This document shows positions 52,236 through 61,600 of a stretch of DNA of 61,600 nucleotides, piece after piece. Made by a program: the position numbers and the translations under genes. The stretch comes from an uncultured Bulleidia sp. (GTDB lineage: Bacteria; Bacillota_I; Bacilli_A; Erysipelotrichales; Erysipelotrichaceae): assembly GCA_934725105.1 (NCBI GenBank), contig CAKVBD010000011.1:1-61600 (forward strand), read 5' to 3'. How positions within the stretch are numbered: the stretch's first letter is position 1; each line of letters starts with the position of its first letter. The notes beneath the pieces were generated by a model, which searched no databases, was not told the DNA's origin, and worked only from the letters and a program-made list of their open reading frames with translations.

Positions 52236-55200
52236 ATGTCAAACATAAAAATGCCTCAATGGCTTTTAAAACAGTTAGAAGATAATCCGGCAGTATCATT
52301 GTTAGACAAAAATCTATCTGATCTGCCATTAACTTCTACGATCCAGGAAGCTCTTGTCATTGCGACTTCATATAAGCATCGACCAAGATCTATTCTTGTG
52401 GTAAAAAAGAATTTGTATCAGGCACAGCGTCTATATGAAAGAATTTCTTCTTTCCTCGAAGATGATGAATGTGCTCTTTTTGCGTCGGATGAATCATTAC
52501 GTGTAGAAGCAATTGCTTCTTCTCCTGAAATGAGTGCAATTAAAGTTGAAACAATGTCTTCTTTACTGGAAAATCCGCATCAGGTCGTTGTGACGTGTCC
52601 AAGTGCTTTACTTCGTTTTCTGCCATCTGCTGAAAACTTTAATGATTGTATTATTAATATTCAAACAGGTGAAGAAATGGATATGGATCAATTGAAAATG
52701 AAATTGATTCATGGAGGCTATTCTCAAACTTCTCATGTAGATCAGCCACTATCCTTTGCTGCTAGAGGTGGAATTGTTGATGTGTATTCCATTAACTATG
52801 ATCATCCAATTCGTATTGAATTCTTTGATACTGAAATTGACAGTATTCGTTTCTTTGATGAAGGCAGTCAAAAAACAATTAAACAGGTAAAAGAAGTTAA
52901 GATCGTTCCAGCATCAGATGTACTTTTTACAGATGCAGAAATTGAAGAAATCAAAACGAAAGCAGCAGCTTTATTAGAAAATAATGAAAATGCTGAAATT
53001 GAAGCAGATTTAGATGCACTAGAAAATCATATCTTTGAAAAAAGAATGTACCCATATGCTGCTTTATTAGACCATGCAAGTGGAATATGGGAATATATGG
53101 ATACTCCAGTCATTATTCTTTCAGATCCATCTGAAGTAACTGCTTCTATTAAACATTTCTTAGAAGATTCTATTCAATATGTACAAGAAATGGTTCAGGA
53201 AGGAAAGATGCTTCCAAAGTATTCTTTATTTCATGAATATTCTAGAATTGCATTAGATTGTAAAAGAATCAAAGAAGATCCATTCATTGATAATATTTCT
53301 AATATTCACGAAGTAAATATTCCAAATGAAACATTAGATGTTCGTTTAAAGATGATCAATACACCAGAAAAGAATGTATTGGCTTTGAATGCAAAAGAAA
53401 TTGAACGAGTCATTCATACATGTATAGAAGAACATATTCCATATCAGATGGTTGATGCGGAAAGTGAAATCAAAGATGGTATCAATATTTATCTTGCAGA
53501 CTATATGCAAGGTTTTCAGATAGGGGATCATTTTCATGTCTATACAGCAAGTGAAATCTTTGAAATTCATCACCATCGTGGAAGATATGAAAACAAATTT
53601 AGAAATGCGGAAGTTCTGCATCACTACGAAGATCTTTCACCAGGAGACTATATCGTTCATGCAACGTATGGTGTAGGACAGTACGTAGGAATTGAAACAA
53701 GAGAATTCCAAGGTGTAAAAAGAGATTTCATTAAAGTTGTATACCGTGGAAATGCGGAATTACTTGTTCCATTAGAACAGTTCAAACTTGTACGTAAGTT
53801 TGTATCTCGTGAAGGTGTTGTTCCTAGATTAAATAAACTTGGCAGTGGAGACTGGGAAAAGACAAAACAGAGATTACAGGAAAACGTTGCACATATTGCA
53901 GATCGTTTAATTTCTTTATATGCAAATAGAGAAACACATATTGGTCATGCATTTTCAAAAGATACACCTGATCAGAAAATATTTGAAGATGCATTTATGT
54001 TTGAATTAACACCAGACCAGAAAAAAGCAGTAGAAGATATCAAAAAAGATATGGAAAGTGATAAACCAATGGATCGACTTGTATGCGGGGATGTTGGTTT
54101 TGGTAAAACAGAAGTATCTGTCATTGCTTCTTTTAAAGCTGTCAGTGATAACAAGCAGGTTGCAATGCTATGTCCAACAACGATTCTGGCAGAACAGCAC
54201 TACAAGACATTTACAAAGCGATATAAAGGATATCCTGTTGAAATACGTGTATTGAATCGTTTTGTATCACAAAGTGAAGTGAAGAAAACGTTAAAAGATC
54301 TTGAAGATGGTAAAGTTGATATTGTTATTGGAACACATCGTTTATTAAGTAAAGATATCAAGTTTAAAGATCTTGGTCTTTTGATTATTGATGAAGAACA
54401 GAGATTTGGTGTAGAACATAAAGAAAGAATCAAGGAAATGAAAAATGGAATTGATGTATTAACACTCAGTGCAACGCCAATTCCACGTACATTACAGATG
54501 TCTCTTGTTGGGATTCGTCAATTGTCTCAATTAGAAACACCACCAATGAATCGTTATTCTGTTCAGACATATGTTGTTGAAAAGAATGATGGATTAATTC
54601 AGAATGCGATTGAAAAAGAATTGAGTCGAAATGGACAGGTTTTCTATTTATATAACAATATTGAACAAATCTATAACCGTGTCAGAAAACTGCAGCACTT
54701 ACTCCCGGAAGCAAGAATTGGCTGTGTTCATGGACAGATGGGAAGAGAAGAAATTGAAGATATTATGCTTCAATTTAACCAGCATGAAATTGATGTTCTT
54801 GTCTGTACAACAATCGTTGAAAATGGAATTGATGTTCCAAATGCAAATACAATTCTGATTGAAGATGCACAAAACTTTGGTTTAGCACAAATCTATCAGA
54901 TCAAGGGAAGAGTTGGCAGAAGTGATCGACTAGCCTATGCATATTTGATGATTCCAGAACGACGTCAGTTAACAGAAATTGCACAGAAGAGATTAACCGC
55001 AGTCAAAGAATTTGCATCTCTAGGATCAGGCTATAAGATTGCGATGCGAGATTTAACAATTCGAGGTGCAGGGGATCTATTAGGACCATCTCAATCAGGT
55101 TTTATTGATACGGTTGGTATTGATATGTATATTGAGATGCTGGAAGAAGCAATTGAAGCCAAAAAGAGTGGAAAAGAAATTGTCCATGAAGAAGTAAAAC

Positions 55201-55652
55201 CAAATCCTAGTATTTCAAAATCCAGCTATATTCCAAATGAATTTACAAATGATGATTTTGATAAGCTGGATATGTATCAAAAACTAGATAAACTAGATAG
55301 TAAAGAACAATTAAAAGCGTATCGCAGTGAAATTGAAGATCAGTATGGAAAGCTTCCAAAGGAAGTTAGATCTTTATTTGAAAAGAAAGAGTTAGATATT
55401 GCATTGAAAGAGGCAATCGTGCAATCTTATCGAGAAGTGAAGAATCAAATGGAAATTACATTCTCTTCTTTATATTCGCAACATGTTGATGGGGTGAAAT
55501 TATTTGAATCTTTCACTAAAATTTCAAAAGATATCACAATTCGATATGCAAATCAGTGTATTATAGTGTTACTGCCAAAGGGTAAAAATGATTTAAAAAT
55601 GGCTGTGGAATGCATTGAAAAGGCAAAGGAATCTGTACATGAGAATCGATAA
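52236..55652 (+). CDS. mfd: Transcription-repair coupling factor Mfd
   Basis: An 1138-residue translocase that removes stalled RNA polymerase. In order: the UvrB-homology region, the RNA polymerase interaction domain (HATYGVGQYVGIETREF), helicase motifs with Walker A CGDVGFGKTEV, DEEQRFG (motif II, DEEQ) and GRVGRSDR (motif VI), then the TRCF domain. No SD is visible; translation is probably coupled to pth. Confidence 0.96.
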   Translation: MSNIKMPQWLLKQLEDNPAVSLLDKNLSDLPLTSTIQEALVIATSYKHRPRSILVVKKNLYQAQRLYERISSFLEDDECALFASDESLRVEAIASSPEMSAIKVETMSSLLENPHQVVVTCPSALLRFLPSAENFNDCIINIQTGEEMDMDQLKMKLIHGGYSQTSHVDQPLSFAARGGIVDVYSINYDHPIRIEFFDTEIDSIRFFDEGSQKTIKQVKEVKIVPASDVLFTDAEIEEIKTKAAALLENNENAEIEADLDALENHIFEKRMYPYAALLDHASGIWEYMDTPVIILSDPSEVTASIKHFLEDSIQYVQEMVQEGKMLPKYSLFHEYSRIALDCKRIKEDPFIDNISNIHEVNIPNETLDVRLKMINTPEKNVLALNAKEIERVIHTCIEEHIPYQMVDAESEIKDGINIYLADYMQGFQIGDHFHVYTASEIFEIHHHRGRYENKFRNAEVLHHYEDLSPGDYIVHATYGVGQYVGIETREFQGVKRDFIKVVYRGNAELLVPLEQFKLVRKFVSREGVVPRLNKLGSGDWEKTKQRLQENVAHIADRLISLYANRETHIGHAFSKDTPDQKIFEDAFMFELTPDQKKAVEDIKKDMESDKPMDRLVCGDVGFGKTEVSVIASFKAVSDNKQVAMLCPTTILAEQHYKTFTKRYKGYPVEIRVLNRFVSQSEVKKTLKDLEDGKVDIVIGTHRLLSKDIKFKDLGLLIIDEEQRFGVEHKERIKEMKNGIDVLTLSATPIPRTLQMSLVGIRQLSQLETPPMNRYSVQTYVVEKNDGLIQNAIEKELSRNGQVFYLYNNIEQIYNRVRKLQHLLPEARIGCVHGQMGREEIEDIMLQFNQHEIDVLVCTTIVENGIDVPNANTILIEDAQNFGLAQIYQIKGRVGRSDRLAYAYLMIPERRQLTEIAQKRLTAVKEFASLGSGYKIAMRDLTIRGAGDLLGPSQSGFIDTVGIDMYIEMLEEAIEAKKSGKEIVHEEVKPNPSISKSSYIPNEFTNDDFDKLDMYQKLDKLDSKEQLKAYRSEIEDQYGKLPKEVRSLFEKKELDIALKEAIVQSYREVKNQMEITFSSLYSQHVDGVKLFESFTKISKDITIRYANQCIIVLLPKGKNDLKMAVECIEKAKESVHENR

Positions 55653-55914
55653 ATTTTTAAAAGTATCAAGAATATTAAAAAGAAGAACAGTATCAAAAGA
55701 ACTGGCTTTGAATCAAAGAATTGAAATCAACGGCAAAGTTGTAAAACCATCTCATGAAGTGATGGTTGGAGATATTGTTGGCGTAACATTCGGAAGCCGA
55801 AAAATGGAAGTTCGTGTTTTATCGATTCAGGAAGTAAAGAAGAAGCAGGAAGCTTCTGATATGTATGAAATTGTATCGCAATCATTTGTAGAGAAAGAGG
55901 AAAGGAACGAGTAG
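55639..55914 (+). CDS. rqcP: S4-domain ribosome quality control protein RqcP (YabO)
   Basis: A 91-residue S4 protein, MRIDKFLKVSRILKRRTVSKELA...GDIVGVTFG, that helps add Ala tails to stalled nascent chains in relatives. The ATG at 55639 begins the S4 fold and has AAAGGAA upstream; it overlaps the mfd end by 14 bases. Confidence 0.9.
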   Translation: MRIDKFLKVSRILKRRTVSKELALNQRIEINGKVVKPSHEVMVGDIVGVTFGSRKMEVRVLSIQEVKKKQEASDMYEIVSQSFVEKEERNE

Positions 55915-55917
55915 TAT

Positions 55918-56235
55918 ATGGCAAAGAAATTAAAGAAAAAAATTAAAAAGAATTCTTATTCTATTTTTCGTAAAGTAATGACTGTTGTTTTAATACCTGT
56001 TTCTATTTATATGATTTATACAGTTGTGATTGAGTGTATGACAACAGTGAAATTGCATCAGCAGTTAGCTGAAGTACAGGCAAAGCTACAAGAAGTGAAA
56101 GACGAGAATACATACCTCACACAACAGAAAGAAAAACTGCAGGATCCTGACTATGTTGAATCTTATGCAAGAGGCAACTATCAATTATCCAAGGATGGAG
56201 AACAGATTTTCTACCTTCCAGAAAAGAATAAATAA
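55918..56235 (+). CDS. divIC: Septum formation protein DivIC/FtsB family
   Basis: A 105-residue protein with a basic N-terminus, one span (VMTVVLIPVSIYMIYTVVI) and an extracellular coiled coil (HQQLAEVQAKLQEVKDENTYL) ending in the family stretch DPDYVESYARGNYQLSKDGE. It joins FtsL in the divisome. Confidence 0.9.
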   Translation: MAKKLKKKIKKNSYSIFRKVMTVVLIPVSIYMIYTVVIECMTTVKLHQQLAEVQAKLQEVKDENTYLTQQKEKLQDPDYVESYARGNYQLSKDGEQIFYLPEKNK

Positions 56236-56236
56236 C

Positions 56237-56620
56237 ATGAACATAGATACATACATTACAGATAAGATTGAAAAAGAGATTAAGTCTTCACACACAAAAG
56301 CAGTGAGTTATGAAAATACGCATAACATCCTGACAATAACAGGCATTGCTTTAAGTGCGTGTGCTGCTGGTGTATTAGCAGTTGGTGCATCTGTAGGAAT
56401 CAATTTAGGAATCTTGATTGCTTCTGTTTCGTGTTCGCTTGTTTCTTGTGCAACACTGCTTGTAGATCGTATCTATGACTTTGAAAAGAAATCGATGATT
56501 GCGGAAAACAAATCCAAAAGCTTAGAAAAAGAAAAAACATGCTTTCAGCTAAAAGCTGGAATTTATAAGAATGAAAGTGAGTCTATTTTTGTAGAAAGAT
56601 GTGAAGATCTTTTGAAGTGA
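56237..56620 (+). CDS. Hypothetical membrane protein, 127 aa
   Basis: The ATG at 56237 follows the divIC stop by one base, so translation is coupled. Two adjacent hydrophobic spans (about residues 30-75) are flanked by charged helices, like SLATT-type or DUF4231 proteins. The frame is open further upstream inside divIC, but that part is a shadow. Function is unknown. Confidence 0.6.
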   Translation: MNIDTYITDKIEKEIKSSHTKAVSYENTHNILTITGIALSACAAGVLAVGASVGINLGILIASVSCSLVSCATLLVDRIYDFEKKSMIAENKSKSLEKEKTCFQLKAGIYKNESESIFVERCEDLLK

Positions 56621-56626
56621 GAATTT

Positions 56627-57751
56627 ATGAATGAATTTAAAGTAATTAGAAATGCACATGTATATGCACCTGATGATTTAGGAATCCAGGATGTATTGAT
56701 TTGTAACAATAAAATAATTGATATACAGCCAAATCTTGTATTTTCATATGACCATGAAGAAATTGATGCAAGTGAAAAATATTTAATTCCTGGTTTTATT
56801 GACCAGCATGTACATATCATTGGTGGCGGGGGAGAAAATGGTTTTTCTTCCTTGATACGTGAAATCCAGATGACAGATTGCATCAAGTATGGAGTAACAA
56901 CAGTCATTGGTCTTCTTGGTACAGATGCACATGTGAAATCCATTGAACAATTGGTTGCAAAAACAAAAGCATTGAGAGAACAGGGTATGAGTGCCTATTG
57001 TTTAACAGGTTCTTATGCAATTCCTACAACAACTTTAACTGGTTCTATTGGAAAAGATATTGCATTTATTGATCAAATCATTGGTGTAAAAGTAGCAATC
57101 AGTGATCATCGTTCTAGTGCTCCTTTAAAGCAGGAACTTGCTAGAATGGCAACGGAATGTAGAACTGCAGGATTGCTTGCGAATAAACCTGGTGTTGTTC
57201 ATATGCATACAGGAAAAGGAAAAGATGGATATAAGAAAATCTTGGAAATCGTAGAGGAAACGGATATTCCGATTACACAATTCAGACCAACACATGTTGC
57301 AAACCAATATGAAGATGCATTAGCTTTTGCTTCCAAAGGTGGATATATTGATTTTACAGCAGATGAAAAAACGCCATCTTTACTAAAGAAAACATTAGAA
57401 ATCGTTCCATTGAAGCAGATTACATTATCATCAGATGCAAATGGATCATTCCCAATCTGGGATGAGAATTTAAATATTGTTGGTATGGGTGTTGGTAAAA
57501 TGGAAACATTATATGCATCGATCCGTTCATTGATTCTTGAAGAACATGTAGATATTTCTACTGCAATTTCTATCATTACCAAGAATGTTGCGGATGCACT
57601 GCTTTTAAAACAAAAGGGAAGTATTGAAAAAGGAAAAGATGCAGATATTGTTCTTTTAGATTCTGATTTGAATGTAACGGATGTATTTGCATTAGGAAAA
57701 CAGGTCGTTAAAGAAAAAGCAATTGTTGCGAAAAATTATTATCAGTATTGA
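56627..57751 (+). CDS. iadA: Isoaspartyl dipeptidase
   Basis: A 374-residue amidohydrolase that cleaves beta-aspartyl dipeptides. Metal ligands are HVHIIGGGGE near the N-terminus, the carboxylated Lys in IIGVKVAISDHRSS, HMHTGKGKDGY, RPTHV and the catalytic Asp in LSSDANGS. Length is normal. GTGAG precedes the ATG. Confidence 0.93.
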   Translation: MNEFKVIRNAHVYAPDDLGIQDVLICNNKIIDIQPNLVFSYDHEEIDASEKYLIPGFIDQHVHIIGGGGENGFSSLIREIQMTDCIKYGVTTVIGLLGTDAHVKSIEQLVAKTKALREQGMSAYCLTGSYAIPTTTLTGSIGKDIAFIDQIIGVKVAISDHRSSAPLKQELARMATECRTAGLLANKPGVVHMHTGKGKDGYKKILEIVEETDIPITQFRPTHVANQYEDALAFASKGGYIDFTADEKTPSLLKKTLEIVPLKQITLSSDANGSFPIWDENLNIVGMGVGKMETLYASIRSLILEEHVDISTAISIITKNVADALLLKQKGSIEKGKDADIVLLDSDLNVTDVFALGKQVVKEKAIVAKNYYQY

Positions 57752-57768
57752 TAAAAGGAGAACTTCCT

Positions 57769-58416
57769 ATGGAAACAGGTATTGTCTTGCTTTTTGTTGT
57801 TATCGTGATGTGTATGATGGTATGTATGAATTTATTTTCGCATTATCATGATCATGATGATTCCAGCAATATCGAAGTACAGGAAATGTATGGAAAACCA
57901 GCAAAGAGTTTATTTATTTCTACTGAAGTATTTTCATTTCATCAGGCAACAGAAGTAACAGATGAAAATGGTCAGGTTGTTTATTATTCCAACAGCAAGT
58001 TTCTTTCTTTTGTAGATGATACGACAGTATTTGATGCAAAAGGAAATGAGATATCTAATATTACACGAAAAATGTTTTCTTTCCATGGAAGACATTATAT
58101 TTCAATGCATGATGGAACAAGCTTTGAATTAAGCAACGAATTATTTCATTTGATCAAAGATATTACAAATATTGAAGGATTAGGATGGAAAATAACAGGT
58201 AATGTTTTACGATTGAATTTCTTATTGAGTGATGAGAATGATCAGCCGATTGCTTATGTATGTCAAAAAGCATTCTCACTTCATGATAAATATTCCATTG
58301 ATATTTATGATGTGTCCAAAGAAAAAGAAATCATTACAATTGTCATTGCATTACAGCATATGATAAGAGATCGAAATGCCAGCAGCAATGCATCTTCATC
58401 ATCTTCATCATCATAA
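57769..58416 (+). CDS. LURP-one-related (YxjI-like) protein with a membrane anchor
   Basis: A 215-residue protein. One span (METGIVLLFVVIVMCMMVCM) is followed by His/Asp-rich HYHDHDD and a tubby-like LOR domain of repeated beta hairpins (KMFSFHGRHYISMHDG and KAFSLHDKYSIDIYD). The tail is serine-rich. AAGGAG 8 nt upstream fixes the start. Function is unknown. Confidence 0.7.
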   Translation: METGIVLLFVVIVMCMMVCMNLFSHYHDHDDSSNIEVQEMYGKPAKSLFISTEVFSFHQATEVTDENGQVVYYSNSKFLSFVDDTTVFDAKGNEISNITRKMFSFHGRHYISMHDGTSFELSNELFHLIKDITNIEGLGWKITGNVLRLNFLLSDENDQPIAYVCQKAFSLHDKYSIDIYDVSKEKEIITIVIALQHMIRDRNASSNASSSSSSS

Positions 58417-58443
58417 AAAGGGGCTTCAAACGAAGTCCCTTTT
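58416..58443. terminator. Terminator between the LOR gene and the GH1 gene
   Basis: AAAAGGGGCTTC pairs with GAAGTCCCTTTT around AAAC; bidirectional, for convergent genes. Confidence 0.8.
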
Positions 58444-58457
58444 CAAAAGAGAACCAA

Positions 58458-59927
58458 TTAGTCTAAATCTTCACCCTGGGAAGCAATGCACTTCTTATAC
58501 CAGAAGAAGGAATCTTTTCTACTTCTAGAGAAGTCACCAGTTCCATCATCATGTCTATTAACAAAGATGAAACCATATCTCTTATACATTTCACCTGTAC
58601 CTGCAGATACAAGATCAATAGGACCCCAAGTTGTATAACCAATTAAGTTTACATGATCCTTTTCAATGGCATCTTTCATCGCCTTTACATGATCTCTTAA
58701 GTAATCAATTCTATAAGAGTCATGGATAGAACCATCTTCTTCAACCTTATCGATCATACCCATACCATTTTCAACAATCATCAATGGTACGTTTGGATAT
58801 CTTCCAGCAAGTTCATTTAATGTATAACGAAGACCAAGTGGATCAATCTGCCATCCCCATGGAGTTGCTTCAAGATATGGATTCTTGCATCCTAGGAATA
58901 CATTGCCCTTTGCTTTTTCATCTTCATGTGTTGTTACACAGTTTGTCATGTAGTAAGAGAATGTGTACATGTCAACAACACCTTCTTTTAAAATCTTCTT
59001 ATCTTCTTCATTATTCATGAAGGATGTATCTGTAACGCCTTGTTCTTTCAAGAATGATTCTGCAAAGAATGGATATTCACCTCTAACCATGACATCACCA
59101 CAGAAGTTATTCATACGGTCATCTGTCTGTAAGTTTAAGAACTGATCCTTTGGATCTGGTGTTAAACCATAAGAAGACATATGAGCAATCATCAAACCAA
59201 TCATGAAATCAGGATTAATCTTATGTCCTTCAATGACTGTCTTTGCACTTGCAACAAATTCATTGTGTAATGCTTCAAAACGCTTCTGAGGATTATCAAT
59301 GAGCTTGTCAACTGGACGCTGTGCTGTATTGTCTAGATCTTCCTGACATACATAACCTGCACCATTGTATACGCCACCACCTGGCATTAAAGCACAGTTG
59401 ATTTCATTAAATGTGAGCCAGTACTTAACCTTATCCTTATATCTTTCAAAGCAAGTTGTAGCGTATTTCACAAATAGATCAATGACTCTACGGTCAGCAA
59501 AGCCATGATACTTTGTAACGATTCCCCAAGGAATTTCATAGTGTGATAATGTAACTAATGGTTCAATACCATATTTCTTACATTCATCGAATACTTCATC
59601 ATAGAATTTTAAGCCAGCTTCATTTGGCTGTTCATCATCACCATTTGGATAAATTCTAGACCAGTTGATAGATAGTCTAAATACAGTCCATCCCATTTCT
59701 GCAAATAATGCGATGTCTTCTTTAAAGTGATGATAAAAATCAATTGCTTCATGAGAAGGATAATAAACACCTTCTTCAATCACAGGAGAGAACATTCTGG
59801 GTGTAGAAACGTTACCTCCTTTTAACATGTCAGCACAGGATAATCCTTTGCCATCTGTAAGATAAGCACCTTCGCACTGATTTGCTGCGACAGCGCCACC
59901 CCATAAAAAATTTTTTGGAAATGCCAT
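58458..59927 (-). CDS. 6-phospho-beta-glucosidase, GH1
   Basis: A 489-residue cytoplasmic enzyme that splits PTS-imported cellobiose or aryl-glucosides. The acid/base Glu is in TFNEIN (about residue 175) and the nucleophile in IVENGMG (about 386). The phosphate-binding Ser, Lys and Tyr are visible in SAGTGEMYKRYGF, which favours a 6-phospho substrate. No PTS genes are adjacent. A cre-like site overlaps its promoter. Confidence 0.93.
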   Translation of the reverse strand: MAFPKNFLWGGAVAANQCEGAYLTDGKGLSCADMLKGGNVSTPRMFSPVIEEGVYYPSHEAIDFYHHFKEDIALFAEMGWTVFRLSINWSRIYPNGDDEQPNEAGLKFYDEVFDECKKYGIEPLVTLSHYEIPWGIVTKYHGFADRRVIDLFVKYATTCFERYKDKVKYWLTFNEINCALMPGGGVYNGAGYVCQEDLDNTAQRPVDKLIDNPQKRFEALHNEFVASAKTVIEGHKINPDFMIGLMIAHMSSYGLTPDPKDQFLNLQTDDRMNNFCGDVMVRGEYPFFAESFLKEQGVTDTSFMNNEEDKKILKEGVVDMYTFSYYMTNCVTTHEDEKAKGNVFLGCKNPYLEATPWGWQIDPLGLRYTLNELAGRYPNVPLMIVENGMGMIDKVEEDGSIHDSYRIDYLRDHVKAMKDAIEKDHVNLIGYTTWGPIDLVSAGTGEMYKRYGFIFVNRHDDGTGDFSRSRKDSFFWYKKCIASQGEDLD

Positions 59928-59953
59928 AATTATTTCCCCATCCTTTCATATCT

Positions 59954-59981
59954 ATTTTACACAAATTGAAAACGCATTCAA
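59954..59981 (-). promoter_or_regulatory. GH1 promoter overlapped by a cre site
   Basis: On the minus strand -35 TTGAAT (59976-59981), 16 bases, -10 TAAAAT (59954-59959). TGAAAACGCATTCA (59967-59980) fits the CcpA cre consensus with one mismatch and covers the -35 and spacer, the position for repression by glucose. Confidence 0.6.
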
Positions 59982-59987
59982 AGAACA

Positions 59988-60016
59988 TTGATTTAAGTAA
60001 AACCACAAATTATAAT
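59988..60016 (+). promoter_or_regulatory. Promoter of the MATE gene
   Basis: -35 TTGATT (59988-59993), 17 bases, -10 TATAAT (60011-60016); start near 60023, followed by GAGGGG and the ATG at 60040. Confidence 0.7.
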
Positions 60017-60039
60017 TGAAAAGAATTGAGGGGTAAAAA

Positions 60040-61413
60040 ATGCGTAAAGAAAGTGTAAAAGGTACTGTAGATTTATTACATGGACCAATCTTAAAGAATC
60101 TGATTATATTCATGATTCCTATTTTTATTTCAAACTGTTTCCAGCAATTGTATAACGCAGTAGATACGGCAATTGTTGGTCATGTTCTTGGAGAAAATTC
60201 ATTGGCAGCAGTAGGAGCGACTGCTTCTATCTTTGAATTGCTTGTTGGTTTTTCAATGAGCTTAGGTGCTGGTTTTTCAATTGTAATTGCAAGAGCATTT
60301 GGTTCTGGTGAAACGCATAAGATGAAAAAAGCAGTTGCAGGATCCATTGAAATTGGTATTTTCACAACGCTAGTATTAACAATCTTATCTATGTTTCTAT
60401 TAAAGCCATTGCTTGTATTGATTGATACACCACAAGAAATCATGGACCAGGCATTAGCATATATTTCAGTCATTGGATACTTTGTATTTGTTATGTTTGC
60501 CTATAATCTATGTTCTGGTATTTTAAGATCTATTGGCAACTCTTTTATGCCACTTGTATTTCTGGTATTTTCTTCATTATTGAATATTGTCTTAGACTAT
60601 GCATGTATGGCATGGTTTAATATGGGCGTTGCAGGTGCAGCGATTGCGACTGTCATTTCCCAGGGAATTAGTGCAATACTTTGTATTATTTATATGATCA
60701 CAAAAGTGAAAGAAGTGGTTCCACAAAAGGAAGACTTTGCATGGGATAGTGAAATGATGAAAGATCTTGCAGGACAAGGCTATGCCATGGCATTCATGGG
60801 ATCTATTGTATCTATCGGCAGTATTATCTTGCAGTCTGGTATCAATGGTTTAGGAACAAAGATCATTGCAGGTCACGTTGCAGCTAGAAAAGTATATGCA
60901 TTAATGAATCTTCCATTTATTTCTATTGGCGTTGCTTTATCTACATTCATTGGACAGAATAAGGGAAGTAATCAAGGCGAAAGAATCTTGCGTGCAATGA
61001 AGGATGCATATCTATTTGATGTTGTATTTGCGGCAGTTTGTTCTTTGATTCTCTGGTTCAGTGCACCTAGTTTAATTCATTTAATTTCTGGAAGTAATGA
61101 TCCAACAATTATAGGGAATGGTTCAAAGTTCTTGTATGTTGTTGGTCCATTCTATGCGGTATTAGGTATGCTCATGCAGACGAGATTTGCTTTACAAGGA
61201 TTAGGTTCAAAAATCCTGCCTTTATTTTCATCTGTGATTGAATGTGTTGGTAAAATCTTGTTTACAATGTTTTTGATTCCTATGTTCCAGTATGATGCAG
61301 TTATCTGGTGTGAACCAATTATCTGGTGTCTGATGTTAATCGAATTACTCATCAGTTTTGAATGTAATTCTTATATCAAGGACGTAAAAAAACAAATGAA
61401 GCTAAAAGTGTAA
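60040..61413 (+). CDS. MATE family efflux transporter
   Basis: A 457-residue protein with 12 predicted spans and the MATE pattern: IPIFISNCFQQLYNAVDTAIVG early and the repeated half later. It probably exports drugs or metabolites using a Na+ or H+ gradient; the substrate is unknown. It is transcribed alone. Confidence 0.9.
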   Translation: MRKESVKGTVDLLHGPILKNLIIFMIPIFISNCFQQLYNAVDTAIVGHVLGENSLAAVGATASIFELLVGFSMSLGAGFSIVIARAFGSGETHKMKKAVAGSIEIGIFTTLVLTILSMFLLKPLLVLIDTPQEIMDQALAYISVIGYFVFVMFAYNLCSGILRSIGNSFMPLVFLVFSSLLNIVLDYACMAWFNMGVAGAAIATVISQGISAILCIIYMITKVKEVVPQKEDFAWDSEMMKDLAGQGYAMAFMGSIVSIGSIILQSGINGLGTKIIAGHVAARKVYALMNLPFISIGVALSTFIGQNKGSNQGERILRAMKDAYLFDVVFAAVCSLILWFSAPSLIHLISGSNDPTIIGNGSKFLYVVGPFYAVLGMLMQTRFALQGLGSKILPLFSSVIECVGKILFTMFLIPMFQYDAVIWCEPIIWCLMLIELLISFECNSYIKDVKKQMKLKV

Positions 61414-61434
61414 GCCATCTGACTTACACTTTTT
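61404..61434 (+). terminator. MATE gene terminator
   Basis: AAAAGTGTAAG pairs with CTTACACTTTT, followed by T; it overlaps the stop codon. Confidence 0.8.
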
Positions 61435-61554
61435 GAATATCTGAATGTATATTTGTTTGCGTATATTTACATTCAGAAATAAAATATAAAAAAATACTGG
61501 ACAGATAAAAAAAGATGCATATATCTTAACTTCCAGAAATTTTATCCCTCAAAG

Positions 61555-61597
61555 TAAAAAAGCCAACAGTTAAAATGATATTAATTGTTGGTTCTTT
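61555..61597. terminator. Inverted repeat at the right edge, probable terminator
   Basis: CCAACA (61563-61568) pairs with TGTTGG (61586-61591), with TTAA pairs inside and A/T runs outside. It may end a minus-strand gene outside the window. Between 61435 and here I see only a weak hairpin (61441-61476). Confidence 0.5.
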
Positions 61598-61600
61598 TAT

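Noticed and set aside
1..61600. tRNA, rRNA, prophage or CRISPR array
   Set aside because: I saw no tRNA T-arm pattern in a cloverleaf context, no rRNA core sequences, no phage structural genes and no regularly spaced repeats.

Overview
The window is a low-GC Firmicutes chromosome segment that contains the replication origin. Gene content and order (noc-parA-parB, rsmG, mnmG, recR, ebfC, dnaX, tadA, small SRP RNA, serS with a T-box, gyrA-gyrB-recF-dnaN-dnaA, jag-yidC-rnpA-rpmH, pth-mfd-rqcP-divIC), AT-rich codon use and the carbohydrate genes suggest a gut or oral Erysipelotrichia-type fermenter. This placement is inferred from general resemblance, not from a search.

Layout. 1-700: edge of a transposase gene, a compact type I toxin-antitoxin locus built like Fst/par, and an orphan IS end. 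0.7-11.9 kb: accessory metabolism and transport (two YitT proteins, YoaK family, HAD phosphatase, MFS, cysteine desulfidase, LacZ with a divergent AraC/PocR regulator, and a frameshifted YdjC/ChbG deacetylase). 11.9-18.5 kb: a complete F1Fo ATP synthase operon on the minus strand whose c subunit has a two-carboxylate ion-site pattern. 18.6-30.3 kb: acpS, parB, parA, noc, rsmG, a ThyX-like gene, mnmG, an EVE-like gene, fhs, recR, ebfC and dnaX. 30.35-34.11 kb: a TnpB (IS605-type) element carrying a nested IS4-family element. 34.1-36.4 kb: tadA, SRP RNA and serS with its T-box leader, with two perfect parS sites, one inside the T-box. 36.4-37.9 kb: a small RHH-like gene and an IS1595-family element. 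37.9-46.5 kb: gyrA to dnaA. 46.55-47.01 kb: oriC with about 15 DnaA-box-like 9-mers. 47.4-50.8 kb: jag, yidC, rnpA, rpmH and a VanY-type carboxypeptidase, all still on the minus strand. 50.9 kb to the end: plus-strand pth-mfd-rqcP-divIC-iadA, then a 6-phospho-beta-glucosidase and a MATE transporter.

How it fits together. DnaA, DnaN, RecF, gyrase, DnaX and oriC form the replication core. ParA, ParB, Noc and the two parS sites form the segregation system; the parS sites lie about 10-12 kb from oriC. Both parS sites flank serS, and one is also the predicted RNA hairpin before the antiterminator of the serS T-box. The most notable signals are this parS/T-box overlap, the Fst-like locus at the left end (convergent RNAs, shared terminator, two direct repeats covering the toxin start), the TnpB element that appears to split a rho-independent terminator between tadA and dnaX, and a second DnaA-box cluster next to rsmG.
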